Of a stretch of 64,000 nt of DNA, positions 1 to 11,500 are shown in pieces (position 1 is the stretch's first letter; each line of letters begins with the position of its first letter). Position numbers and translations under genes: made by a program. Origin of the DNA: Eustoma russellianum (taxonomy: Eukaryota > Streptophyta > Magnoliopsida > Gentianales > Gentianaceae); NCBI GenBank assembly GCA_036186865.1, contig AP025048.1, positions 23,952,273 through 24,016,272 on the forward strand, read 5' to 3'. Under the pieces are notes generated by a model. That model was not told where the DNA came from and did not search any database. It worked only from the letters and a program-made list of their open reading frames with translations.

Positions 1-1068
1 ACATATCATCCACATAATTCTACTCTTGATGTTGCATTTTTTGGAAGTTTTATTTCTCCTTCAGGTTGGGTAGGGTGGGGCATTAACCCTACCTCGGCCG
101 AAATGACCGGCACGCGTGCCTTAATCGCCTTCCCAGATCCAAACTCTGGTCAGTTAGTCCTTCTCCCTTACATTATTGATCCCACAGTAAAACTTCAGAA
201 GACCCTTCTTCTTTCTCGTCCCCTCGATATTCACCTTCTCTCTTCCTCCGCCACACTATATGGTGGCCGTATGGCCACCGTGCATGACGGCGCAACTATA
301 CAAATTTATGCCACAATCAAACTTGTACCAAATAAAACAAAAATCCATTATGTATGGAACAGAGGATTGTATGTTCAAGGCTATTCTCCTACTATTCATC
401 CCACTACCGTTAATGATCTTTCATCCACAGCGACAATTGACATCCTTTCTGGCATTACAGCGAAGGGACACACCAATTTGAACACACTGAAACTTGTTCA
501 TGGTGTTATAAACGCATTGTCATGGGGGATTTTGCTACCGATTGGGGTGGTCACGGCGCGATATCTTCGACACATTCAAGCATTGGGGCCTGTATGGTTT
601 TATGCCCATGCTGGGATACAAATGGTTGCAATATTCACAGGGACAGTGGGATTCGCCATTGGCATCGGACTCGGCCAACTTTCACCAGGAAAGGTGTATG
701 GACTCCATAGGAAACTTGGGTTTGCAGTGTTCTGTTTAGGGTGGCTTCAAACTTTGGCCCTTTTATTTAGGCCAAGAACTACAAACAAGTTTAGAAAATA
801 TTGGAAATCATACCACCATTTTGTTGGATATGCTTGTGTTACATTGGCTTTGGTGAACGTGTTTCAAGGATTTGATGTTATGGGAGCAAGCAGGTCTTAT
901 GTAAAATTGGCATTTTGCTTATGCCTTTCTACTTTGATTGGAAGTTGTGTGGCACTGGAAGTGAATAGTTGGGTTATTTTCTGTAGGAAATCCAAAGAGG
1001 AAAAATTGAGAAGGGAAGGATTGATTAGTGGGGTTTCTGACAAGGGAAGTGGATCAAGTAGAGGATGA
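1..1068 (+). CDS. Cytochrome b561 and DOMON domain protein, 3' part
   Basis: The reading frame is open from the first base, so the start lies off the window; ATG 103 is only the first visible Met. Counting from it, residues 1-115 are the end of a DOMON domain (the motif GWVGWGINP lies just before it). Residues 130-295 form a cytochrome b561 core with about five hydrophobic segments. Candidate haem-ligating histidines are H133, H169, H202 and H238/H239, each at the expected helix position. The tail is short and basic (KSKEEKLRRE). In this family the protein is a plasma-membrane, ascorbate-linked transmembrane electron carrier with an extracellular DOMON domain. The end fits the usual length, so about 40-60 residues including the signal peptide are probably missing. 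No break is seen. The family call is firm; the substrate is unknown. Confidence 0.93.
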   Translation, partial: TYHPHNSTLDVAFFGSFISPSGWVGWGINPTSAEMTGTRALIAFPDPNSGQLVLLPYIIDPTVKLQKTLLLSRPLDIHLLSSSATLYGGRMATVHDGATIQIYATIKLVPNKTKIHYVWNRGLYVQGYSPTIHPTTVNDLSSTATIDILSGITAKGHTNLNTLKLVHGVINALSWGILLPIGVVTARYLRHIQALGPVWFYAHAGIQMVAIFTGTVGFAIGIGLGQLSPGKVYGLHRKLGFAVFCLGWLQTLALLFRPRTTNKFRKYWKSYHHFVGYACVTLALVNVFQGFDVMGASRSYVKLAFCLCLSTLIGSCVALEVNSWVIFCRKSKEEKLRREGLISGVSDKGSGSSRG

Positions 1069-1077
1069 AATCAACGA

Positions 1078-1109
1078 CCCCCCCCCCCCCCCCCCCAAAA
1101 AAAAAAAAA
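1078..1109 (+). repeat. Homopolymer run C19 then A13
   Basis: Nineteen C are followed directly by thirteen A, starting ten bases after the TGA of the b561 gene, so within its 3' UTR. Pure C runs of this length are uncommon in plant DNA and are prone to sequencing error; the exact length should not be trusted. Confidence 0.9.
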
Positions 1110-1960
1110 TGAAGCAAATATTAAGTGTTTATTTTTATTTTATTCTGCAGGAAGTCTTTTTTTTCTTTTTGACCGGAGAAAGTACGATTTTCTTCTATTT
1201 ATCCGTGGTGTGTATTTCTTTTGATCTGTTGTGTTGTCCTCGTATTTTCCAAATAATCAAATGAAGTGCAATTTGCCGGAAAAAATGCAAAGAAAAAAGA
1301 ATCAAGTGAAGGGCAAATCTCAGAACGATTACGATCAAGTTTACATATCATTCTTGGAAAATTGAAGCTAATGCGTTAGCACGATTTGCAGATAAAGAAT
1401 ACCATCTACGAGTGATGAATCAGTTAGCAAAGAAAATATTAATTAATTATAATTTATTTGGTATACAAACATTGCTTGTGATTGCTTCATCATTTAAACC
1501 ATTGCTTATAGACATACACATTTACCAACTTAAGCTTTCACTCATTTATTCTCTCTTATATTTTCTTAACAAATGAAAGAAACAAATTTTCTACAAAATA
1601 AGCGTATTATAAGATTAAATGTAGTACCATATTGAAGACTTAATATTATTCATGGATAACTTTTTATACTAAAATTTATTAGATCAGATGATTTAAATCA
1701 AATGAAGCAAAACAATCAATTCGAAGACCACTGAAAGGATAATTTGTGTAATTTGAACACCACGTATAACCTTCAATACTTGGCTTGGCTGAAAAAGAAA
1801 AAACATATTGATTAATCAATTTTCTGAGAAAAAAGGGAAAGTTTCGGATTTCACTATGATTAACATATCTTTGCGCCAGGAGGTTAGAATCCGATTCCAT
1901 CAACGTAGCGACCCGTTCCAAACCTTCACATTTGAAACGACTCATCCGTCGTATTCCGTT
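1110..1960. other. AT-rich non-coding DNA
   Basis: This stretch holds the probable end of the b561 3' UTR and then AT-rich DNA. The short open frames in it have no recognisable motif. No RNA gene or clear repeat was found. Confidence 0.6.
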
Positions 1961-3660
1961 AATAAAAATACAAGACGTCGATACAAATCAATTACATGTT
2001 AACAAAGTGATGTAAAATGATGTCAAAGCAAAAGTCATAAAAATAAAAACTTGAAAATGATCATTCATCAATAGAATATAATGTCTAGGGAAAGCCAAAA
2101 GTACTACAATGTCACAATATAAAACGCAAAAATTGTATCTCAAAAATACATAACGTCGAATCCAAAAATGTCTCACCTACATCCTCAAAGACTTCTCACA
2201 TAAGCCTCGCACGTCATAATCCCCGCTTAGAGTCCTCCTCAACGTATACTAGGTCAAAATCCTGCCTATTTGCAAAACCACGATAAAGTAAAGCATGAGC
2301 GACAACTTCGCCCAGTAAGTATCTTCACTGTCTTACTATGGGATCATACACGGGAAAACAAGTGTTATAAAATTAATAACAATATGTAAAATAACATGTT
2401 TCCTGTTCGCAAATAAAAATCACCAAAATGCCTTTATAACAATCAAACAACAAAGCTCACCGATTCCAATCATCAAGTCAACTAATTGGTAGAAAATCAA
2501 ATGTTAGCCAAAGTCAAAATTGATGATGCAATTTTCAAATCGATGCGATGCAAGTCAAATCAAATTTCGATATCCAAGTTTCCACAATATCAATTTTTCG
2601 ATGCGATGCGATATGATTAAATATGATTTTCAATGTTTGATTTCAAATGCGATTTCAATGCGATAGTTATAGCACTTTCTTTATAAGTGACTTATGCCGT
2701 AAGACTTACCAATTGATCTCCCAACGGTCGCATGTGTCCAGGCGGCCTGTTAAAATAGTCAAATGTGCCTGGACGGCCCAATTGGTGGTCAAATGTGTCC
2801 GAGCGGCCTATTGAAATAGTCAAAGGTGCTCGGACAGTCCATTTGTTTGGAACCAATCCAGCTTAACGATATATTTCTCCTGTAAGGGTGAATTTTCAAA
2901 AATATGCGATGCACGATTTCAAAAAGATTTTTCAAATATCGATTTTCTAAATATTTTCCATCAAGTCAATTTCGATCACATACAAAAACAATTATTCAAA
3001 TATCAAATACGATCATCTCAATGTCAAATTTTCAATATCCTTATAACCACCAATCACATGTATGTATATACACATACATGCCCACGCCAATACATGTTTA
3101 TATATACATATATACATACACGTACCTCTCTCGATCCATTTTTCTTCCAACCCACTATCCAACTCACCTCACCACCAACCCTCATCACCCTTGGCTCCGC
3201 ACTCTGCCTACTACTAGCACCTGACCCCTGCCCCCAGTCCCTCAGCCGGCCCCTTCCCCGCTCTCCAAAAAACCTAATTTTACTCCCTCTCCCTCTATGT
3301 TCCTCGTCCTCATCTCCTATTTCACACCACTCATATTTTCTCACGTCTAACAACTTAAGCAGCAATCATAGTTCATGCCTAACATTCAGCACATGTGCAT
3401 GCGCCGGCACTTGACCGACACGTGTGCTTCACGCGCCGCCACTGCCTGCCGCATCCGATCACCAAAATTCATCTTTTTCGAATTCTAACCTTATTCCATC
3501 CTCAAACTATGCAAAATCCTAATTTTCCAACATAAATTTTCCGAAAATCCAATTGAAACCTCAAATTCATATCACATTAAATCACATAACTCATTGCTTA
3601 CAATTCATATACTTCTAACAAATTGGATCATAGCCTAGACCATATTCCAGCCCTGGCCAA
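1960..3660 (-). mobile_element. Possible Ty3/gypsy LTR fragment
   Basis: There is no coding capacity. The composition and layout resemble the long LTRs of plant gypsy elements read on the minus strand: AT-rich sides, a GC-rich minisatellite at 2727-2850, CGATGCGAT-type short repeats at 2540-2660, and a C-rich block near 3120-3480. No TG/CA ends, primer binding site or target duplication could be placed, so the call rests on general resemblance. It could equally be unrelated intergenic DNA. Confidence 0.3.
2727..2850 (+). repeat. About 31-bp minisatellite, four imperfect copies
   Basis: Copies start at about 2727, 2758, 2788 and 2819. Each has the core GTCAAATGTGYCYGRRCGGCC followed by an AT-rich spacer. 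The array is far more GC-rich than its surroundings. Confidence 0.85.
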
Positions 3661-3718
3661 ATATATGCACCCCCTTCAAACACCAAATAATTGTTTTGTC
3701 GCACATTCATATAACATC

Positions 3719-3719
<1 letters not shown>

Positions 3720-3786
<67 letters not shown>

Positions 3787-3873
3787 TATATATATATATA
3801 TATTCGTTCAACATACATTTCACCAAATAATTGTTGTATTGTCTTGTTATACATTCGTTCAACATACATTTCA
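3720..3873. repeat. AT microsatellite and adjacent 21-bp direct repeat
   Basis: A long (AT)n tract runs from 3721 to about 3776, then a short CA stretch, then AT again to about 3801. Right after it a 21-bp segment beginning ATTCGTTCAACATAC occurs at 3802-3822 and again at 3853-3873. Confidence 0.9.
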
Positions 3874-4065
3874 TCTTTCAATTTATACTTTACTGCTTTC
3901 TAATTTCTTTAGATCTGTGTATGTCTTTATTTTATTATCTCATTTGGTTTGGGAAAGTCTCCCACCTTAGCTATGGATCTCAATGTAATCATGGTATTCC
4001 TCCGCCACAAGTGAGGGCTATCAATTATTAATAAAATAACTGGACGATACCTCCCGTTCTTCCAC

Positions 4066-4131
4066 TAAAAAATAAATAAATAAATAAGTGTATATATATA
4101 TAGAGAGAGAGAAACACACACACATATATAT
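4066..4131. repeat. Compound microsatellite (AAAT, TA, GA, CA)
   Basis: Four simple repeats follow one another: AAAT units, then TA, GA, CA and TA again. It lies immediately 5' of the LINE leader. Confidence 0.9.
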
Positions 4132-4301
4132 AGAACTGACATCGAAAACCCGCTGAATGAAGCCTTCCTGCGATTGCCGGCGGCAGGCATAACTGTCGCT
4201 GCCAGCCACCACTTTCCCCCAGCAATCATCCATCTTCCTCTTCCTGTTTCTATCTGCATATTTCTGTTTTGCTTTACAGTTTACCACCTGCGATCGCAGC
4301 A

Positions 4302-5601
4302 ATGGATCGCGCAACAGCCACACTGCCATCGCAGAATGCGGAACCATTGGGCATGAAGCGTTCTTTTGCATCTTTGCTTCAATCTTCATCCACGCCATCA
4401 ATTGTGCCGAAAATGATTCAAAAATATAAGGACAGTCCAATGATTGCCTTCTTGGATGAAGAGATCACTGCCTTGGCCGAGCCATATCGTTTCGCGCCGT
4501 AATTGATCGCATTGGATTCATTGGAACGATATGTACCAGACTTCTAGATTCGAATCATGTTTTATTGAATTTTGTGTAAGAACAAGATTATCTACGTAGC
4601 TTTTCCAGACAAAGATGGACTATAGCAGGCAAATATATGAGAGTTACTAAATGGACTCCTGATTATGATCCTAAAGTTGATGTTCCAATTGTCCCTGTAT
4701 GGGTTTCGCTCCTGGCATTACCAATTCATTTTCATCAATGTGAGGCACTATTTCAAATTGGGCGTATGTTTGAAATGCCGATGAAATTGGATAATGCAAC
4801 AACTGAAAATCTTCTCATGTATTTATCCAGGTTTCCAATCGTTGTATCTCGCAATTTGTTGTCTATGAAGATCTGCCATTGTGTTGTGCTACTTGCTCTA
4901 GGCTTGGACACAAGTCTACTACAAGTGGGCAGGATGATCCAATTGAAGCTCAGGCGAAGGATCTGGTTCAGAGGCTTAAAGTGTCCAATACAATGGTTAA
5001 AGATAAATCCCAGCGATGGACACCCAAAAAGCTGCAACAAGAGATGCAGCCCAACTCTTTCATGTTAGATGAATCTCTCCCTCAACCTGCTACGGATTCG
5101 CTATCTAAAGAAGTTGTTGCGAAAGCTCGAGATGATTTGCCTGCCGCAGCGATTCCACCTTCGCTGCTAGTATCTCCGGACATGAATCGGCTTGATAATA
5201 TTTCACATGTCCAAGATGTCTCTAGACTCAAAGGCATTGATGATACTATATTTTAGAATTTTCCTGCTAATTCTAATATTATTTCACTTGCGGATGGTGA
5301 AGTGGAAGTCACTCATGATGCTGTTGATGCTCAACTACATACTCAATCTCCTAAAGATGCTTTTGTTTCGTTTGTCTATGATATAGTGCAGGAAGTAGTC
5401 TTGGAGAGGGCACAGAACAATTCACCTGCTGAACCAAGTGGGCAGCCATCAATGCCCATAGTTTCAAGTGGCGAACCCCAATTTTAAATCCCTCCAAAGC
5501 TATTCAGGAGGCACCACAGACAAAATGATCCTTTATCTCCTCCATTTACAAGATCAAGAGCAGCCCTCTCAAACTCTTTTGATATACTGTCATCACAGTG
5601 A
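4302..5601 (+). pseudogene. LINE ORF1 (DUF4283/zinc-knuckle RNA-binding protein), broken
   Basis: ATG 4302 opens a frame with the FASLL motif typical of plant LINE ORF1, broken by a stop at 4500. It resumes near 4637 with the DUF4283-like segment (WTPDYDP, then PVWVSLLALP). A frame change near 4880 leads into a zinc knuckle, CCATCSRLGHKS. The last part is a hydrophilic linker with an internal stop at 5485-5487. The original end is probably the TGA at 5599-5601, in the same frame, which overlaps the ORF2 start. ORF1 proteins coat the element RNA. At least two frame changes and two stops make it non-functional. Confidence 0.8.
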
Positions 5602-7762
5602 AGATACTGATATCGAATGTTAGAGGGATTCGAACTTCGGTGGATCGCTTACAATCGTTAGTACGTCGATATCAATTACATATTCTTGTTGTTATTGAGC
5701 CTAAGGTTAGGCCATCATCTTTGCTTTCTTATCGTCTCAAACTTAGATTTTCTCAAGCCGTGTCGGCTAATAATGATAATATATGGATATTTTGGCGGGA
5801 TTCATTTTTTCGACTGGATGGGGAACGAACTGGTATTCAGAATCATTCCATGCGATTTTGTTGGTTGCCCACAGGTAACTCTTTTTGGTGTACTTATGTA
5901 TATGGCTTGCATACGGTAGCGGCACGATGACCACTATGGGCGGACATATATATAGTTTTTGTGACTCCTTGGATATTCCATGGCTTATGGGTGGAGATTT
6001 CAATACCTTTGTGACGCTGGATGAACATAAAGGCAGATCATCTCCTCTCTTCGATCATTGCAGGATTTTAATGATTTTATTATATAATTTTCTCTTCAAT
6101 CAGTTAATGTCCAAGGAACTCTTTATACCTAGTGTGATGGAAGAGGCCTCGGTAGAGTTTGGTGACGATTATATCGCTACTTGTGCTCATCGGATTTCTT
6201 TGATATATTTTCGACGGTGCAGTGTCAGCATTTTAATCGAGCAACTTCAGATCATTCTCCCATTTATTTAGATTGTCACACAGACACTCCCACAACAGCT
6301 GCGTCCTTCAGATATTTAGCCGCTTGGATGACTCACCCAGACTTTCACAGTTTTGTCGTTCATCAATGGCAATCTTTTACGCATATGGAACAAAGAAGTT
6401 TTCGGTAATATTTTTGATGCTATTGTTGTTAGTGAGACTGAAGTGACACGTTGCGAACTAGCTTATGATTCCAATCCCATAGACGAATTACGCATGGAGT
6501 ATCATCGAAGTGTAGCACAGTTACACCTTGCCCAGTCACGTGCATTGTTATTTTGGAAACAGAAGGCAAACGTAAAATGGTGTCGGAATGGTGACTCAAA
6601 TACCAAGTTCTTCCACCAGACGGTTACGGAGCGTCGCAGATGACAAGCTATAAATCGGATAGTCTATAAGGATGGTGTGGAATGCGACAGCCCTCGTGAT
6701 ATTGAACTTGAAGTAGTTCGTTATTACGAGACACTGTTTAAGGCAGGTACTACTTCTCAGTATGAGTCTATCCTACAATATATTCATGTCCTAGTCTCTG
6801 ATGCAGATAATGCTCAGTTATTGGCCATGCCTATGTTGCAAGAAGTGAAACAGGCAGTATGGGATCTTAGCCCGACCAGTGCTGCAGGCCCTGATGGCTT
6901 TGCGAGATCATTTTATCGTCTTTTCTAGCAGATCATTAATATGGATGTCTACAAGGCAGTTCAAGATTTCTTTTTAGGTATTCGCCCGCCTAGCCAACTT
7001 GCAGTGGCACTTATCACTCTAATTCCTAAAGTTGCGAATCTGAACAAATTTTCTGATTTTCGGCCTATATGTCTCACTAACTTTCTTGCCAAGGTAATTA
7101 CCAGACTGATTTCCACACGCTTAGCAGTTTTATTGCCGCATTTGATATCAAACTAACAGGCGGGATTCATGAAGGGAAGGGATATTACTGAACAAATTCT
7201 TCTGGCTCAGGAGATGGTACATATACTAGATCGGCCTGTTCATAGCGGACATGTTATTATCAAGTTAGACATGGGAAAGGCTTTTGATAGAGTATGCTGG
7301 TCTTATCTACAACAGCTTTTATAGAAAATAAGCTTTGACCCACGATTAGTGCGCATTCTTATGAATAAATTAGCAACTACTAGATGCTCAATTTTGATAA
7401 ATGGGAAGCCAGCGTATATTTTTAGTCTCACGGGGTGTTAAGCAGGGCGATCCGTTATCCTCTCTTCTTTTTATTCTTGCATCAGAAGGGTTTTCTGGGG
7501 GATTACGGGCACTTATGGAGTCTGGCAAGTTAATCGGATTTTAGGCAGGACGCATCCTGCAGATATCGCATTTGGAATTTGCTGATGATCTTGTTATTTT
7601 CCTAAGCGGATCCGTCTGAAATTGAAGCCGCTTTTGTCACTTTTTGAAGACATATTAACAAGCCTCTGGACAATTAGTGAATCTTCATAAAAGTCAGGTA
7701 GTGATGGGTGTAGGAGTCTCGAGACCACGTGTCTCATAGGTGTTAGGTATGCGACTAGCTAG
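5598..7762 (+). pseudogene. LINE ORF2 (endonuclease and reverse transcriptase), broken
   Basis: The first codon in frame is GTG at 5598, where plant LINEs normally have ATG. The endonuclease parts are visible in order across frames: SNVRGI, IEPK, GGDFN near 5990 and TSDHS near 6250. The reverse transcriptase follows: FRPICL near 7060, the LDMGKAFD box near 7265, KQGDPLS near 7440 and FADDL near 7580. At least five stops or frame changes interrupt it. The protein normally nicks the target and copies the element RNA at the nick. The C-terminal part is missing because the element ends at the copia junction. Confidence 0.85.
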
Positions 7763-7929
7763 TACAAGAACGAGTGAAGGACTATCACTCGGATGAATGT
7801 ATAACAGATCCTCTGATGAATCAACATTCACTGCGTGAAAATTGTTCGAAGAATTGGGGGAATTAACGTTTGAAGCCATGAATGAGCCAAAATTCATCAG
7901 ATGCTACACTCGAAATCTCTCTGATACCA
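7763..7929 (-). pseudogene. Second copia gag start and primer binding site, truncated
   Basis: On the minus strand this repeats the Copia-1 leader and the first 45 or so gag codons (MNFGSFMASN to SPSLVLV). It matches 13200-13366 closely, with a few changes. The match ends at about 7763 and LINE sequence follows. A primer binding site like that of Copia-1 lies at 7916-7929 next to the LTR, so the LTR at 7930-8503 served, or could serve, as a 5' LTR for this piece as well. Confidence 0.9.
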
Positions 7930-8503
7930 TGTAGAAAAAATAGCGCTTTCAATTATACTGCAAAGGAGTTGCAGCATTCAATAGCAACATAAACGAATCA
8001 CAAGCATTATGCAAAGAAGTTCAAACGAACTAACAAACATCTATAAAGATTCAACGAAATTGACAAGAGATAGACAACTGAGAGTGGAGAGAAGAATATT
8101 ATTGAGGGAATAGAAAATCTGATTCTCTCTACATTACGTTGAACATATTTGCAGAAAATATCAAAGGGGAAGATAACCGTTTCTTATGAAATTACAGTTT
8201 TGTCCCTATGGTTATTTTTCCATATACTCAAATCATAAGGACATTCTTGTCAATTCCCAGCGTTTAAACATTTGGCGCGTCCTCTTTTTTTTCTCCAAGC
8301 ACCACTGCAGCAGACCTTGCACGCACCCCTTCTCCAACCTTCGTTCCTCCTTCATCACGTGCTCATTTAGCTCTGCTTTCAATGGCAACCGTTGATTAAA
8401 CCTAAAAACCTAAGGTTGCAATTCAATTTGACATTGATCACCATCCAACTCTTCATGATCTTCATCACATGCTCCATTCCTTGAGTTGCCTACACTTTCA
8501 ACA
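7930..8503 (-). repeat. Copia-1 LTR (3' LTR of the complete unit)
   Basis: The LTR is 574 bp, starting TGTTGAAAG and ending CTACA on the minus strand. It matches 13367-13933 along its length with scattered substitutions and small indels. A G-rich polypurine tract abuts it at 8504-8516. Confidence 0.95.
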
Positions 8504-8516
8504 CCCCCCTCAAGCG
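8504..8516 (-). other. Copia-1 polypurine tract
   Basis: The minus strand reads CGCTTGAGGGGGG directly before the TGTTGAAAG start of the 3' LTR. This is the position and composition of the plus-strand DNA primer of an LTR retrotransposon. Confidence 0.85.
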
Positions 8517-8519
8517 AGG

Positions 8520-11500
8520 CTTGGTATAGATATTATAAGCTCCAGTCAACTCCAGGAGATTCCCAAGTCTCTTGTTGTCCAAAGGTTTAGTAAACATTCA
8601 ACTAGTTGTAACTGAGTATGAACAGGCATCAGCTTAACTACTCCATCCACCACCTTGTCCCTCACTATATGACAATCAATCTCAATGTGTTTTGTTCTCT
8701 CATGAACACAGGATTCTTAGCAATATATAATGCGCTCTTACTATCACAAAATAATTCCACGGGTTTCTGCTCCTAGAATCTCAAATCCTTAGACAAATAC
8801 AGGAGCCATTGTATTTCACAGACTGCCAAAGCCATTGCCCTGTATTCTGCTTCTGCAGAAGACCTTGAAACAGTTGTTTGTTTCTTTGCTTTCCATGACA
8901 CCAATGCTCTTCCCAAGAAAATGCAATAACCTGTAGCAGATCTTCTTGTTTCTTGGCATCCTGCCCAATCAGAATCCACAAATCCCTTTAATCTCATATC
9001 TCCTGTGTTGGGAAACAAAAGACCCTGTCCAATTGTCCCTTTTAAATACCTTAACAATATATGGCCAGCCTTTAGATGATTTAAGGTTGGGCAGTCCAAA
9101 AACTGGCTCAATTATTGCACTATGAATGATTTGTCTGGCCTGGTAATTGTCAGGTATATCAACTTCCCAACTAGATGTCTGTAGAGTGTAACATCCTTCA
9201 ACAATTCTGAGTCATTGTGCGTCAATTTTACATGAATTTCTATAGGGGAAATAGCTGGCTTGGATCCTAAGAAATTCATATCCTCTAGCAGCTCCATGGT
9301 GTACTTCCTTTGGTGTATATATATTCCCTTCTGAGACCTTGCAACTTCAATACCCAAGAAAAATTTCAGCTCTTCAAGGTTTTTGATCTGGAACCTTTGA
9401 TGCAGTGCCCCCTTAATTTCCCCAATTGCTTTAATATTCTCACTTGCCACTATAACATCATCCACATAAACCAGTAATACAAGCAATGATCCTCCATCCA
9501 TCTTAGTGAAGAGAGTATAATCATTCCTAGATTGTGAAAATCCCTGATCAAGCAAAAAACTAGTAAAATTTGCATTCCATTCCCGGCTTGCTTGTTTTAA
9601 TCCATATAAGGACTCTACACACTAGGTTTGGCTGAGATATCTCTATTCCCTGAGGAGGTGTCATGTAGATTTCCTCATGGAGGTCCCCATGTAAAAACGC
9701 ACTATTCACATCCAATTGATGAAGGTGTCAACCAAGCCTGGCTACTATTGCTAGTAACATCCTCACAGTGGCCATCTTAGCTAATGGTGAAAAAGTGTCC
9801 TGATAATCCACACCATACTACTGTGTGTATCCCTTTGCTACCAACCTTGTCTTATGTCTCTCTACGGATCCATCTGCCCTATGCTTGATTTTGTACACCC
9901 ACTTACAACCAATTGGTCTTTTACCTTAAGGTAATGGCACCAGTTCCCATGTATTGTTTGCCTCTAGGGCTTCCAGCTCTTTGTTCATGGCCTCCTGCCA
10001 CTTAGGAATCCCAAAAGCTTCTGCATAAGAGTTGGGCTTTGCATGTACACTAACATTCAAAGCATATGTTTTGTATTTTGGTGCCAACTGATCCATAGTA
10101 AAATATTTGTCAAGTGAATAAGGAGTAGAGAAAGCACTTAGACTGGGAATATAACAGGACTCTAGTTTGGTCAACAGTTGGTTGCAGTAATATTGTTGTA
10201 GGTATAATGGTGGCTTTCTAGTATGTTGAGGATGATGAGCTCTAGGAATGTAAATTGGAATATCAATGGCACTAATGGGGACTTGTTGGATATTTTGAGG
10301 TTGAGTATGTGGACAGCAAGCTAATGGTTGAAATTGAGAGGGTAATGATTGAGAATTTGAAGATTCTGTAGGATGAAGAGTTGAAGGTGGAGGTTGTATA
10401 GACTGATGCTGTGGTAATGATTGAGAGTTTGAAGATCCTGTAGGATGAAGAGTTGAAGGTGGAGGCTGTATGGACTAATGCTGTATGGGTTGACATTGAG
10501 GCTTAGCCTGAAGCTGTATAGGCTGAGATTGGCTGGTAGTGTGAGGCTGAGGTTGAAAAGGTTGAGATTCAGTAGGATGAAGCTGGAGCTGAAATGGTTG
10601 AGAGGTAGGCTGGGATTGATTGCCCCCCTCAGATGGGGAACCAGATGATATGGCAGTGTCAAAGAAGGGAGATGGAGATGCTTTTATTGAGTAGTTAGGT
10701 ATAAAAGACTGAGGATTGTGAGAGGCTGCTTCATGACTGAATGGAAAGACATGTTCAAAGAAGTGAACATGTCTAGAAATGAACACTTCTGAAGTACTTA
10801 GATCCTGGAGAATGTAGCCCTTCGTAGTGTGTGAGATTCCCAAAAATACACATCTTTTTGATCTAGGACTGAATTTGTCTTTGTTGGGAGATGTATTGAC
10901 AGCATACGTTAAACACCCAAACACTCTAAGGTTGGAATAATCTGGGGATTTATGGTATAAAAGCTCAAATGGTGTGAGATGTTGAAGTAAAGGTGAAGGT
11001 ACGAGGTTAATGAGATAGGAAGCATGTTGTACACAAAAGCCACAATATTTGATAGGAAGGCTGGATTGGAATTTGAGTGCTCTTGCAATTGACAGAAGGT
11101 GTTGGTGTTTTCTCTCAACAACCCCAATCTGTTGGGGTGTGTATACACAGCTGGTCTGATGCTGTATTCCCTTGGCAGAATAATATGAATTCATTTTAAA
11201 CTCAAGGCCATTATCATTCCTAACAGTCTTAACACAATCAACAAAATGTACAGACACATCGTTACAGAAACTTTGAACACTGTCTCTAACTTTAGATTTG
11301 GTTTTCAGTAAGTACACCCAGCAATATCTAGTACGATCATCTGCTATAGTAAGAAAGTATCTTTGATGAAACATTGTAGGATGTTTATATGGACCCCATA
11401 TGTCCATATGCACTAGATCAAAGAGTGATTGGGATACAGAGGTTGATATAGGAAATGACAACCTTTTTTGCTTTGCTAATAAACATACGCTACAAGTATT

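Larger units (their letters stand above)
4136..7762 (+). mobile_element. L1-type LINE retrotransposon, 3' truncated
   Basis: This is a non-LTR retrotransposon with the two-gene order of plant L1 elements. ORF1 has a DUF4283-like region and a zinc knuckle; ORF2 has an AP-type endonuclease then a reverse transcriptase. The 5' end is set only approximately, after the compound microsatellite. LINE-like protein can be followed to about 7762, just past the FADD motif of the reverse transcriptase. There it stops exactly where copia sequence starts, so the thumb region, the remainder of ORF2 and the poly-A tail are missing. Many stops and frameshifts show that it is old. Confidence 0.88.

Noticed and set aside
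3623..3970. 115-codon open frame with repeated Tyr-Ile
   Set aside because: It is the translation of an AT microsatellite with no independent coding signal.
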